A DNA stretch of 64,000 bases. Source: Singulisphaera sp. GP187 (GTDB lineage: Bacteria; Planctomycetota; Planctomycetia; Isosphaerales; Isosphaeraceae). Every line of letters begins with the position of its first letter. Within the stretch, counting starts at the first letter, position 1. The stretch covers positions 2,209,501 through 2,273,500 of the forward strand of contig NZ_FSRB01000001.1 in assembly GCF_900129635.1 (NCBI RefSeq), read 5' to 3'. Positions 1 to 9,900 of this stretch are shown in pieces. Made by a program: the position numbers and the translations under genes. Below the pieces are notes generated by a model. It ran no database searches. It was not told where the DNA came from and was given only the letters and a program-made list of their open reading frames with translations.

Positions 1-76
1 CCTGGGCCACCGAGAGGCCCAGCACCAAGGTCCCCAAGGCAAGAAAACCGGCGAGGCCGCGAACCGATTGAGTCAT
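1..76 (-). CDS. N-terminus of a secreted protein (partial, runs off left edge)
   Basis: Reading leftward from an ATG at 76 gives MTQSVRGLAGFLALGTLVLG and then LSVAQ up to the edge. A short start with one basic residue followed by a long hydrophobic stretch is a typical Sec signal peptide. Only 25 codons are present, so the product cannot be named. It points the same way as the downstream tag gene, but the 90-bp gap between them shows no clear operon signal. Confidence 0.5.
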   Translation of the reverse strand, partial: MTQSVRGLAGFLALGTLVLGLSVAQ

Positions 77-166
77 GAATCGCATCCTTTTTTGATCCGC
101 CAAACCTGAACCCGGACCGAGACCGAGACCACCGTCGGCCGAGCGTACCACTGCGCCCAGGATCAA

Positions 167-724
167 TCATCCGACCTGGGTGTGCCGGAAGCAATCGACG
201 AGGTGGTCGTTGACCAGGCCGGTCGCCTGCATCAGAGCATAGCAGATGGTCGACCCGACAAAGGTGAAACCACGGCGCTTTAGGGCCTTACTCAAGGCGT
301 CGGACAGTTCCGACCGGGCCGGAACCTCGTCGCGTGCCCGCCAAGCGTTCGTGACGGGTGCTCCTCCGACAAAACCCCAGATGTAGGCGTCGAAACTGGC
401 AAACTCTTGCTGAATCTCCTGAAACGCCCGGGCATTCTTGATGGCGGAATTGACCTTCAGGCGGTTGCGAATAATTCCTGGATCGGCGAGTAGGGCATCG
501 ATTTTCTTCGCTTCGTAGCGGGCAACGAGCGCCGGATCGAAACCATCGAAGGCGGCTCGATAGCTTGGTCGCTTCTTGAGGATCGTGTCCCAACTGAGGC
601 CCGCCTGGGCCCCTTCGAGGATCAGGAACTCAAACCAACGCGGATCGTCGTGGACCGGGACACCCCACTCCTCATCGTGGTAGCGGACCGACAGCTCATT
701 CGTCGCCCAGTCGCACCGGTGCAT
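167..724 (-). CDS. tag: DNA-3-methyladenine glycosylase I
   Basis: Removes 3-methyladenine from alkylated DNA, starting base excision repair in the cytoplasm. The 185 residues align by eye over the whole length with E. coli Tag. The zinc-snap residues are present: Cys4 and His16 (RYHDEEWG) near the start and His174 and Cys178 (NDHLVDCF) near the end. The catalytic glutamate lies in LEGAQAGLSW (Glu37), and the IIRNRLKVNSAI segment is also typical. Length matches the family (about 185-190). It appears to be a single-gene unit. The family assignment is very secure; regulation cannot be read from the sequence. Confidence 0.96.
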   Translation of the reverse strand: MHRCDWATNELSVRYHDEEWGVPVHDDPRWFEFLILEGAQAGLSWDTILKKRPSYRAAFDGFDPALVARYEAKKIDALLADPGIIRNRLKVNSAIKNARAFQEIQQEFASFDAYIWGFVGGAPVTNAWRARDEVPARSELSDALSKALKRRGFTFVGSTICYALMQATGLVNDHLVDCFRHTQVG

Positions 725-1020
725 CAGTCGACCTCCGTTTCGTCGGACTCACCGTCATTCAGGCTGAGTATCTTACTCCAAGCAAGCCTGAGTCGAGGAG
801 TGGAGTCGGTCCGATCGCATTTTGCTCTCTGACCAGCTGGGAGACTCGCAACGCGTGGTCACCGGTTGCTCGCTCGAATCGTACTGGAGACAATGGAGCG
901 TGACAGGGTCGCTTCTCAACACCATTCCTTGGGAAACGACGATCGGTTGGCTTCGCGCGATGGGCGAAGCAACAGGGAGGGAGAAACGTCAAACTCAGAC
1001 ACCCACAAGGAAGTAAGAGC

Positions 1021-1458
1021 ATGGCGTCCCATAAGAAACACCAACCGCCCCGCCGGATGCTCAAACGGGATCGCCGGCCCGCGACACCGGTCATCCTCAC
1101 GACTACCTCTGAGAGGCTGGGTCTTGAAAGCATGTCCGATATCTTGAGGGAATACCTCGGGCCGTACCATGACATGGCCGACGATGAATACGAACTTCGC
1201 AATCTGTTCATACTGGCAGTCTTGGCATGGAACGCCGCCTTGTTGCCTAAAAAGCGGCGGCAACCCTTGATTGATCATTTTTTCAAGACGACTTTGACGG
1301 AGGCCTCTGAACCAGACCGCGCTGAAGCCAGACGGTTCGTCGACATGATGATTCAACGGAAAGAGGTATCCTACGCGACGATTCAGCGTGCATTCATCTC
1401 CTTCGAGTTGACGGATCGAGGCTATGACTATCACCTGACGACATTGTCGACACCGTAA
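1021..1458 (+). CDS. Hypothetical protein, 145 aa
   Basis: The open frame starts at an ATG with a good ribosome site (AAGGAAG, about 8 bases upstream). The N-terminus is basic (HKKHQPPRRMLKRDRR), with no signal peptide or membrane segment; the rest is predicted mostly helical with many charged residues. I do not recognise the family. It stands alone between tag, on the other strand, and a large intergenic hairpin at 1629-1704. The ribosome site and lack of a stronger competing frame support a real gene; function is unknown. Confidence 0.55.
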   Translation: MASHKKHQPPRRMLKRDRRPATPVILTTTSERLGLESMSDILREYLGPYHDMADDEYELRNLFILAVLAWNAALLPKKRRQPLIDHFFKTTLTEASEPDRAEARRFVDMMIQRKEVSYATIQRAFISFELTDRGYDYHLTTLSTP

Positions 1459-1628
1459 TTCCTTGCGAAAATTCCGGCGAGCACTCGGCGTTCAGCAGGC
1501 CGCAGGGGCGTCGCCAATCCCGGTTACGGCAATGACAGGTGCCAACTCCGCCACCTGGTGGACGATGTCCACTGTCCGGGCCGGTACAGTCGGTTACCTT
1601 CGGGTGAACCACAGCTCGAGCGATCAGA

Positions 1629-1704
1629 GTGGCTGGGGTCGGTACTCGGACCCCGGTGCGGAGGCCATCATGAAGACCGGGGGCCGGGTATCGACCCCAG
1701 CCAC
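1629..1704. repeat. Large imperfect hairpin (29-bp arms) in intergenic DNA
   Basis: Arms 1629-1657 and 1676-1704 are inverted copies agreeing at 25 of 29 positions, starting GTGGCTGGGGTCG and ending CGACCCCAGCCAC, around an 18-base loop. It lies in the 377-bp gap between the hypothetical gene ending at 1458 and the serine hydrolase starting at 1836; no gene is supported in that gap. There is no T-run, so it looks more like a REP-type palindrome than a simple terminator, although it could end the upstream transcript. Confidence 0.6.
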
Positions 1705-1835
1705 CCTGACGTCAACCACTCGAGGGTAAACTGCTTAAGGCATTGGTCACGGCCGTGGGGTGGAAGCGACATTTACGTTTAGCGGCATCTATTTGTTTCT
1801 AAGTTTCACGAATCGGCAATAGCTAAGGATTTTGC

Positions 1836-3044
1836 ATGAGTCACTGTTTTGCAACCAAGGTCCTCGGAACCGTTGCCTCGATCACGGCTGTCCTGGTCAC
1901 GACCAGCGTGACGGGGGCCGAGGAGACGGTGAAACGAGACGAACCCGGATCGATCTCCGCTGTCGGCCGGCAGATGCGCAAGTCGATTGACGCCAAGGAG
2001 ATTTCCGGCGCCGTGACGCTCGTCGCAACGCCCGACCGAACCGTGCATCTCGACGCTTCGGGCATGGCGGACATCGCTGAAGCAACGCCGATGCGTCCCG
2101 ACACCATCTTCTGGATCGCTTCGATGACGAAGCCGATCACGGCGACAGCCGTCCTGATGCTCCAGGAGGAAGGCAAGCTTTCCGTGGACGACCCGGTCGA
2201 GAAATACCTGCCGGAGTTTGCGAAGCTCGTAACCCAGAAGGGAGAACCGGCCCGGGTCACCATCCGCCACCTTCTAACCCACACCTCGGGAATGGGCGAG
2301 ATCTCCGGCAACGAGGCCGGTCAAATCAAGAATCTGGCCGGCCTGATCCCGTTATATCTCACCAAGCGTACGGCGTTTGAGCCGGGGTCAAAATGGGTCT
2401 ATTGCCAGTCCGGGATCAACACCGCGGCGCGGGTTGTGGAGGTCGTCACGGGCGAACCCTTCGACACCTTCCTCGATCGCCGTCTGTTCGGACCGCTCGG
2501 GATGAAGGATACGACGTTCTACCTCTCCGACGAGCAACTCTCAAGGCTGGCGAAGTCGTATCACAGGACGAGCCAGGGCGAGCTTGAAATCGCCGAGAAC
2601 CGAATCCTCAACGGAAAGGCCCCGACCAGTCGCGATCGGTTCCCCGCGGCCAACGGGGGCCTCTTTTCGACGGCCCCGGACTACGCGCGGTTCTGTCGCA
2701 TGATCCTTCGAGGTGGCGAATTCGGCGGCGTCCGTTACCTGAAACCAGACTCGGTCAAGCTGATGACCTTGCCCCAGACGAAGGAGCTGCAAACCGGTTT
2801 CACGAAAGGCAATGGCTGGGGTCTGGGCTGGTGCGTTGTCCGTGAGCCGCAGGGGGTCACCGCCATGCTCTCGCCCGGAACGTTCGGCCACGGCGGAGCC
2901 TACGGGACCCAGGCCTGGATCGATCCCGCCAAGGAGCGAATCTACATACTGATGGTCCAGCGGGAAAACTTTCCCAACGCTGATGCTTCCGACGTCCGTG
3001 AATCGTTTCAGAAGGCAGCAACGTCAGAGGGAAACAGCCCTTGA
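1836..3044 (+). CDS. Secreted serine hydrolase, beta-lactamase class C / penicillin-binding fold
   Basis: A 402-residue protein of the broad class C beta-lactamase, DD-peptidase and esterase superfamily. The N-terminus (to about residue 28, ending SVTGAEE) reads as a signal peptide, so it should act in the periplasm or outside. The nucleophile motif SxxK is seen as S96-M-T-K99. The second motif is at Y189 (YCQSG, where many relatives have YxN) and the third is HGGAYGT near residue 350. The start is supported by AAGGA six bases before the ATG. Substrate cannot be told; in planctomycetes these are usually annotated as esterases or beta-lactamase-related hydrolases, not resistance enzymes. Confidence 0.9.
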   Translation: MSHCFATKVLGTVASITAVLVTTSVTGAEETVKRDEPGSISAVGRQMRKSIDAKEISGAVTLVATPDRTVHLDASGMADIAEATPMRPDTIFWIASMTKPITATAVLMLQEEGKLSVDDPVEKYLPEFAKLVTQKGEPARVTIRHLLTHTSGMGEISGNEAGQIKNLAGLIPLYLTKRTAFEPGSKWVYCQSGINTAARVVEVVTGEPFDTFLDRRLFGPLGMKDTTFYLSDEQLSRLAKSYHRTSQGELEIAENRILNGKAPTSRDRFPAANGGLFSTAPDYARFCRMILRGGEFGGVRYLKPDSVKLMTLPQTKELQTGFTKGNGWGLGWCVVREPQGVTAMLSPGTFGHGGAYGTQAWIDPAKERIYILMVQRENFPNADASDVRESFQKAATSEGNSP

Positions 3045-3100
3045 TGTGAGTCGGCCACGATCTTCTCGCCACTGCGAGAACAAGGGAGCAAATTGTTAAA

Positions 3101-3133
3101 GGCGAGTCAGGGAGCCGATGCTCCCTGCTCGCC
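3101..3133. terminator. Hairpin between convergent genes, probable bidirectional terminator
   Basis: GGCGAGTCAGGGAGC (3101-3115) pairs with GCTCCCTGCTCGCC (3120-3133) around the loop CGAT with one bulged base, and the stem can extend loosely through flanking AAATTG / CAATTT. It sits between the ends of the serine hydrolase (3044, plus) and the cytochrome protein (3192, minus), exactly where a shared terminator is expected. T-runs are weak, so the role is inferred from position and strength. Confidence 0.65.
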
Positions 3134-3191
3134 AATTTGTAGTCCCGATCACTCAAGTCTTGTTGACGGAGCCGAACAACGAGGCATGATC

Positions 3192-6188
3192 CTACTCTTG
3201 TCCTTCCGCCGGCTGCACCTGAGCGGGGGCGGACAGGTAGGAGAAGAGGTCGCGGACCTCCTCGGGGGAGAGTTTGTCGAGCAGACCTTCGGGCATCATC
3301 GAGGCATTCGAGACTTTCACCTCCTCGACGTCCTCGCGGGGGAGGATCAGCCGCTCGTTGGCGGTCTGGAGCGTAATCGAGGCCTCGTTCTGCTCGCGGA
3401 TGATCCCGTTGAGTAGCCGGCCGTCGGTCGTGGCGATCGTGGTGAGCTGAAAGTCTCGTCCGACGGCCGCGCCGGGGTCGAGCACATTCTCGAGGATGTA
3501 GTCGGTGTTCGCCCGATCGGATCCGGTCAGTTCGGGTCCGACGTCACCGCCGGCACTGAAGAGCTTGTGGCATTGGAGGCACGTCTTGTTGAAGACGAGC
3601 CGGCCACGGCTGGGGTCGGCCGTGCGGCCGGCGTCGGCGGTCAGCGCGGCCTTGTACTTCGTCATCAGCGCGACCTTATCGGCCGATGTCCCACGGAGCG
3701 TGCCCCAGGCGGACTCCAGTTGCTTGCTTAATTCCATATCATTGAACGCGAGAATCTGGCGGGCGACGGTTGCCGAGATATCGCGGCGCGGGACGACCTT
3801 CGATCGAACCGCTTCCAGGAGGACCTTTGCCGAGGCGGGCCGCAAGGCAAGCGTGGCGACGACATCATCGCGATCGGCCTCGCTGAGCGTCGGGTACCGC
3901 TCGAGCAAACTCGGGGGAATCGCCGGGTCACCGTAGGCTCCCAGGGCCCGGATCGCCGGAGAACGCAAGGCGGAATCGTCCAGGAGCCGCTGGAGTGCGG
4001 GCACCAGTTCGGCCACTCGGCGCTCGGCCAGCGCATCCAAGGCACGACGCCGCTCGCCCGAATCAGCCGTCTTCGACCCGAGCGTCACCAGCAGTGTCTT
4101 GACGGCCTTGGAGTCGCCGAACAGGAGACCGAGCATCGCCGCCTGTTCGCGGACCGACGCGTCCTTGCTCCGGGAGAGGAGGTCGAACCGTTTCGCCCAG
4201 CTCGCGGGAATCGGCACCTGCTTGTGACCACGAAGCGCCTCGTGCATCCCGGCCAGGAGGTCGCGCCTCGTGGTGTCGTCGGCCGTCTCGGTCTTCGGCA
4301 AGAGCACGGCCAGGCCTTGCTCCACATCGGCCGCGATGATCCGGCGGGTGAGGAATTGCCGTAGCTTCGGGATCGCCGCGCGTTCCACCAGGGACGCCGC
4401 CCGGGCTCGGTCAGCCGACACCAGTGGCTCGATGCCGTACCAGGTCATCAGGACCAGCGGCGTGTCCTCGGCATCCTCAGCATGCGCGGCAAGAGCCTCG
4501 GCGATCGGCCAGCGTGTCTCGACAGGCAACCGTTGCAAGGCGGAGGCAAGGGTCAAACGGACTTTGGGTGAGGGGTCCGACTTCGCCAGTTCCGCCAGGC
4601 GGGTCAGCGCACCAGCGGACGGCGTGTTCGCGTCGACGAGCAGCCGGACCGCCCAGGAGCGGACGTCTTCGTGGGCCTCACCCAACACGGCGGTCAGTGA
4701 ACCCTCGGTCAACCCGCTGATCGCATTCAAGGTCCAGAGCGCCCGAAGCTTTCGGGCCGGCGGCGAATCCGAGCTGAGCAGCGCTTCGAGTTGGCTGCGC
4801 GCGGCCGAGACGTCCTTGCCCGATGTCGCCCGCTCCTGCAAGAGTCGTCGCGCCGTGCGGACTTGCCACTCATTCTTATGGCTTTGGAGGTCGACCAGCT
4901 CACCGTCGTTCAGTAGGGCCAGGTCTCGTTTCGTCGGCTTCGTATCCCCGTAGGTAATCTTGTAGATCCGACCATTCTCGCGGTGCGCGTTGTCGGCATC
5001 GTTCTCGTGGCACTCGCCGATATCGGACCAGTCGGTCAGGTACACCCCGCCGTCGGGGCCATACTTCAGCTCCAGGCCACGGAACCAGGTGTCATTCGCC
5101 AGCAGAAAATCCTTCTCATGGCGGGCGACATAGCCTGACTTCACTCGTTCCAGTTTGTCGCGGTTGACCCGATGGCCGTGGATATTGCAGGTATAAGCGG
5201 AACCCCGCATGGCGTCGGGCCAATTGTCGCCGAGGTAGATCATGGCCCCGACGTGCGCGTGGCCTCCGCCTGCCTCATCGGTCGTTCGCGTCACGCCGAT
5301 GCGTCGGATATCACTCCACTTCTGGGTCGTGTCCCAGTGGACGTGGTCCGCGCAGGTGGGCATCAATTCGTAGCTGAACGGGTTGAAGTCCTGGCCGAAC
5401 ATCCGCTGGAATCGGGCACCGGGCACGGCGTGAAACAGGTGAGGAATCACGCAGTTGGTGATGAAGGCCTCACCCCGCTCATCGAAGTCGAGTCCCCAAG
5501 GATTGGTGGTGCCGTGTGCGACGACCTCGACGACTTCCCGGGTCGGGTGGTAGCGCCAGACACCGCAGTTGAGCGCCGTCCGTTTCTGATCCGGCGTGCC
5601 GGGCTTGCCGACGCGTGAGTTCGAGAGAATCCCGTTACAGCCCCAGAGCCAGCCATCAGGCCCCCAATTCAGGGCATTGAACATATTGTGCTGGGCCTTC
5701 TCATCCCAGCCGTCGAGCTTGACGACGGGCGGTCCGTCCGGCGTGTCGTCGCCGTCGGCATCCGGGATGAAGAGCAGGTTCGGGGTAGCGGCGAGCCAGA
5801 CGCCCCCGAAGCCGAGCGTGATTCCGGTCAGGCTCGTCCCCCCTTCATAGAAGACCTTGCGCTGGTCGGCCCGACCATCGCCGTCGGTGTCTTCCAGGAT
5901 GATCACGCGGTCTTTTTGCCGCGGCCCGTTGAGCCAGATCGGGTAGGAGTAGCATTCGACGATCCAGAGCCGGCCCTTCGGGTCGATCGTGAAGGCGATC
6001 GGCTGGTGAACGTCCGGCTCTCCGGCGAACAGGGTCGCCTTGTAGCCCTCGGGCAGCGTCATCTTCTGCGCCGATTCCGCGAGCGGCAAGGGGCGCGGCT
6101 GGGCGTCCTCGGCCCGGCTTGTCCCGACCGCCATCCCTGCGATCACCACTCCCGTCCTCAGTATCGCGAGCCTTCCCCAACTGAGCAT
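3192..6188 (-). CDS. Secreted PVC-type dehydrogenase propeller / HEAT repeats / heme-binding cytochrome c protein
   Basis: A 998-residue exported protein of the family known as putative membrane-bound dehydrogenase with a C-terminal heme-binding domain, characteristic of Planctomycetes and Verrucomicrobia. A signal peptide (MLSWGRLAILRTGV to AEDAQP) is followed by a beta-propeller to about residue 440 (LPEGYKATLFAGEPDV, DGDGRAD), an alpha-helical HEAT-like stretch (about 470-800) and a c-type heme site C870-L-Q-C-H with a likely Met ligand in SMMPEGLL. The ATG at 6188 was chosen over one 93 bases upstream because GAGGA precedes it and the signal peptide then begins cleanly. Electron donor and substrate are unknown; sugar or alcohol oxidation in the periplasm is inferred from the fold. 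Confidence 0.9.
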   Translation of the reverse strand: MLSWGRLAILRTGVVIAGMAVGTSRAEDAQPRPLPLAESAQKMTLPEGYKATLFAGEPDVHQPIAFTIDPKGRLWIVECYSYPIWLNGPRQKDRVIILEDTDGDGRADQRKVFYEGGTSLTGITLGFGGVWLAATPNLLFIPDADGDDTPDGPPVVKLDGWDEKAQHNMFNALNWGPDGWLWGCNGILSNSRVGKPGTPDQKRTALNCGVWRYHPTREVVEVVAHGTTNPWGLDFDERGEAFITNCVIPHLFHAVPGARFQRMFGQDFNPFSYELMPTCADHVHWDTTQKWSDIRRIGVTRTTDEAGGGHAHVGAMIYLGDNWPDAMRGSAYTCNIHGHRVNRDKLERVKSGYVARHEKDFLLANDTWFRGLELKYGPDGGVYLTDWSDIGECHENDADNAHRENGRIYKITYGDTKPTKRDLALLNDGELVDLQSHKNEWQVRTARRLLQERATSGKDVSAARSQLEALLSSDSPPARKLRALWTLNAISGLTEGSLTAVLGEAHEDVRSWAVRLLVDANTPSAGALTRLAELAKSDPSPKVRLTLASALQRLPVETRWPIAEALAAHAEDAEDTPLVLMTWYGIEPLVSADRARAASLVERAAIPKLRQFLTRRIIAADVEQGLAVLLPKTETADDTTRRDLLAGMHEALRGHKQVPIPASWAKRFDLLSRSKDASVREQAAMLGLLFGDSKAVKTLLVTLGSKTADSGERRRALDALAERRVAELVPALQRLLDDSALRSPAIRALGAYGDPAIPPSLLERYPTLSEADRDDVVATLALRPASAKVLLEAVRSKVVPRRDISATVARQILAFNDMELSKQLESAWGTLRGTSADKVALMTKYKAALTADAGRTADPSRGRLVFNKTCLQCHKLFSAGGDVGPELTGSDRANTDYILENVLDPGAAVGRDFQLTTIATTDGRLLNGIIREQNEASITLQTANERLILPREDVEEVKVSNASMMPEGLLDKLSPEEVRDLFSYLSAPAQVQPAEGQE

Positions 6189-6301
6189 CTTCGTCGTCCT
6201 CGATGGCCTGGTTGCTTTTCCGCCACCGAGATCGTCGAGGATCGTCGTCGCGAGATCAAGCCGGTAGCGACTTTCCCCCACGTCGCGAAGTGGAACAATG
6301 T

Positions 6302-6733
6302 TTAGGTTTGCAATCGTTCGAGAAGCGTGGCCGTGACGCTGGCGATGGTTGAGCGTTCCAGTCGCTTGGCCATCCCCTCCCAGGCCTCGTCATAGATATC
6401 CATTAAGACTTTTTGGATATTGCAGGCCACGAAGCACTCGGGGTTCGGCTCGCCATGGTGAAGCGCAAACATCTGGTGCTGCGGCTCGACCACCCGGAGA
6501 ACTTCGAGCAAGTTGATTTCGGCAGGGTCGGCCACGAGCAACCAGCCGCCTCCGACGCCCGTTTTGGACTCGACAAAGCCGGCGGCGCGAAGGTGGCCCA
6601 GTAACCGGCGGATGACCACCGGGTTGGTGCACACGCTCCCGGCGATGTATTCCGAAGTCAAGGGGTCGCCTCGCTTTAACGCGAGGATGGTCAGGATGTG
6701 GATGCCGACGCTCAGCTTTGAGCTTAAGCTCAA
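6302..6733 (-). CDS. Rrf2 family transcriptional regulator
   Basis: A 143-residue winged-helix DNA-binding protein. The Rrf2 pattern is clear: an N-terminal helix (KLSVGIHILTILAL), the recognition region (TSEYIAGSVCTNPVVIRRLL) and the wing (SKTGVGGGWLL). Iron-sulfur members such as IscR carry three spaced cysteines; here only ECFVAC (two cysteines four apart) and one in the helix region are seen, so it resembles the YwnA/CymR-like or thiol-sensing branch rather than IscR. It lies between the RND pump genes and the cytochrome gene on the same strand. Control of either neighbour is plausible but unproven. Confidence 0.9.
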   Translation of the reverse strand: MSLSSKLSVGIHILTILALKRGDPLTSEYIAGSVCTNPVVIRRLLGHLRAAGFVESKTGVGGGWLLVADPAEINLLEVLRVVEPQHQMFALHHGEPNPECFVACNIQKVLMDIYDEAWEGMAKRLERSTIASVTATLLERLQT

Positions 6734-6865
6734 CTCGACACCTCTCCCGTGTTGGTTCAGGGCTGGAGCGAAACGGCTTGAATGAGGAACGCGCTGGTCA
6801 TCAGCTTAAGGGGGGTTGCATTGGTCTTCAACCCCCGGGCCCGGAAACCGCCGGCGAGCATCGCG

Positions 6866-6912
6866 GGTTCCGAGGGCAGGACCGGTCCGGGTCAGCCCTG
6901 CGCCTCGGAACC
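6866..6912. terminator. Hairpin downstream of the RND permease gene
   Basis: GGTTCCGAGG (6866-6875) pairs with CCTCGGAACC (6903-6912), and the inner GCAGG / CCTGC pair extends the stem to about 15 bp. It begins nine bases beyond the permease stop and lies before the Rrf2 start, so it probably ends or attenuates pump transcription. No T-run follows, so this is a structural inference. Confidence 0.45.
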
Positions 6913-6920
6913 TACGCGGG

Positions 6921-9900
6921 TCAGTGCGTGTCATCGATTTCACGATGGAGTATCCCCTCGCGCGGGCTGGGCCCCTCGAAGCTGGAGGGATGGTACGACC
7001 CCGGCTTGTGATGGGAACCCGCCGCCTCGGTTTCAAGGATTCCGTGGTTGGTCGAGGGCATCGACATCCCGGCTAACGAAGCAACGGGTTGGAGTCGTCC
7101 CCCCTCCGGCTCATGGCTCAGCTTCGGAGCGTGCGGGGGATTGCCGTCGGCTCCGTTTCGAGCTCCGGAGAACCAGTCGATCAAACGCTCGCCCAGGACG
7201 TAGTAGATCGGGATGACGAACCGTCCGAGCACGGTGCTTACGGCGATTCCGAACGCGATCACGATGCCCAGTGAGTTTCGACTATACGCCCCTGCCCCGG
7301 TCGCTCGAGCCATCGGCAGAACCCCCATAACGAAGGCGAACGAGGTCATAAGGATCGGCCGCAACCGCTCGCGAGAGGCAATCTTGGCCGACTCGAGAAT
7401 CGACATCCCGTGCTTCTGGCGCATCTCGACGCCGAACTCGACGATCAGGATGGCGTTCTTCGTCTCCAGGCCAATCAGCATCACCAGGCCGATTTGCCCG
7501 AAGACGTCGAGCGGCATGTCATAGAGCCAGAGCCCCACGACGGCGCCGAACATGGCCAGGGGCACCGTCAGAATGATGACCAACGGCCGGATCCAGCTCT
7601 CGTAGAGCGCCGCCATGAACAAGAAGACGCAGACCACGGAGAGGGCGAAGATATAGGTGGCCTGGTTGCCGGTCTTCTGCTCCTGGAACGTGGTTCCGGT
7701 CCACTCGTACCCGAACCCGTCGGGGAGCACCTGGGCCGCGACCGCTTCCATCGCGGCGAGTCCCTGGCCCGAGCTGAATCCCGGGGCGGCTCCCCCGTTG
7801 ATCTTGGCCGAGGCGTAAAGGTTGTAGTGCGGAACGTCGATCGGCCCCAGTGCGTAGTGGACATCACCCAGGGAACTGAGGTGAACGCGATTCCCCTGGC
7901 GGTTCAAAACATAGAGGTTCTGGATATCCTCGGGCTTCGAGCGCACGCCCCCCTCCGCCTGGATCATGACTTTCCAGACCTTGCCGTAGAGGTCGAAGTC
8001 ATTGACGTAGTAGCCGCCGAGGTTCGCTTGAAGGACCGCAAAAATGTCCGAGATCGGCACGTCGAGCCGACGGGCCTTGGTGCGGTCGACGTCGAACTTG
8101 AGCTGGGGCACCCGGGCCGAGTAAGTTGAGAAGACGCCGGCGAGCTCCGGACGCTTTCTCGCTTCGTCCTGAAACTTGTCGACGACGCGTTGCAAGGCTT
8201 CGACTCCCTTGCCCGCGCGGTCCTCGATCATCATCTCGAACCCACCAGTCGGGCTCAAGCCGCGGATCGCCGGGGGGAGCAAGACGAGTACTTGGGCGTC
8301 GCGAATCTCGGCGGCCATCTTGGCCTGGAGTGCGCCGGCGAGGCCCTGGGCACGGAGCCCCGGAGTCTTCCGATGCGACCACTCTTCGAGGACCGGGAAG
8401 ATGACGCCGCAGTTGCTCTGATTTGAAGAATTGATCACGTTCAATCCTTCGATCGAGACGGTATCCCTGACCCCCTCGACCTCCCGACAGATTGCCTCGA
8501 CCCGCTTGAGGACCCGCGCGGTGGTCTCGCCGCTGGTCCCGTCGGGCGTCTGAACCACGACCAGCAAGTACCCCTGGTCTTCGGTCGGGATGAACGCCTT
8601 CGGTCGGGCGGCGAGCATCCAGACGGTCAGCCCGAGCAGGAAGACCGAAGGCACGACGATCGTCCACCAGTGGTGGGCCGTAAACTCGAGGACCGCGTCG
8701 TACGAGTCTTCAATCCACTTCAGACCGGCATTGAACCAGCGGAAGAGGAAAAACTTGGTCTCGCCATGCTTCGGCTTGAGGAACAACCGTGCCATCGCCG
8801 GGCTGAAGGTCAGCGAGTTGAACGCCGAGAAGACGAACGAGATCACGATCGTCATCGCGAACTGGTTGTAGAGCTTCCCGGTCATGCCAGGCATGAACGC
8901 AACCGGGACGAACACCGCGGCCAGCACCAGGGTGATCGTCACGATCGGGGTCGTGATCTCGGCCATCGCCGCACGAGTCGCCTCAAGTGGCGCAAATCCT
9001 CGGTGCAAGTATTTTTCGACGTTCTCCACGACGATAATCGCGTCGTCGACCACCAAGCCGATCGCGAGGACCAGCCCGCAGAGCGTCAGCGAATTGATCG
9101 AAAACCCAAGTGCGGCCATCACCGCGAAGGTGGCCACCAACGAGACCGGGATCGCGAGCATCGGAATGATCGTCGCGCGAAATCCTTGCAAGAAGATGAA
9201 CACGACGATCATCACGAGGGCGAACGACTCGAGCAGCGTATGTTCGACTTCGCTGATATTCTCGTGCACATACTCCGTGGTATTGTACACGATCTTGTAG
9301 TCGAGTCCCTCGGGGAAACTTTTCTTGATCTTGTCCATCTCAGCGCGGATCTGGTTCACGATCGCCAACGCATTCGCATCGGCATACTGATAGATCAGGA
9401 TACCACCGGCCGGCTTGCCGCTGATGTAGCTGGACGTTTCGTAATTCTCGGACGACAGTTCAACGCGGGCGATGTCCTTGACGCGTACGATCGACCCGTC
9501 GTTATTGCGGCGGACGATGATCTCCTCGAACTCAGACGCCTTTTCAAGCCGTCCCTTCACCGTGATCGGGAGCTCGAAATCCTGTCCGTTGGGAACGGGC
9601 CTGCCGCCGATCTTACCGGCGGCCGCCTGGACGTTCTCCTGCTGAATCGCCTGGATCACCTCCGACGGAGAGATCCGCATGTTGGCCATGCGGTCCGGGT
9701 TGATCCAGATTCGCATTGCGTATTTGCGGCCGATCACCGTGGCGTCGCTGATCCCGTTGATTCGCTTGAGCACGTCGGCGACGTAAATCTGACCGTAATT
9801 GTCGAGGAAGTTGGAGTCATACCGGCCATCGGGCGAGATCAGGTTGACGACGCAGACCATGTCGGTCGACGTCTTCTTGATCGACACGCCATACTGCTTG

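Noticed and set aside
1836..3044. Antibiotic-resistance beta-lactamase
   Set aside because: The fold and the SxxK motif fit, but the YxN motif is changed to YCQ and the sequence resembles the broad esterase/DD-peptidase group, so resistance cannot be claimed.
6302..6733. IscR or NsrR iron-sulfur regulator
   Set aside because: The three-cysteine cluster motif is missing; only an ECFVAC pair and one isolated cysteine are present.
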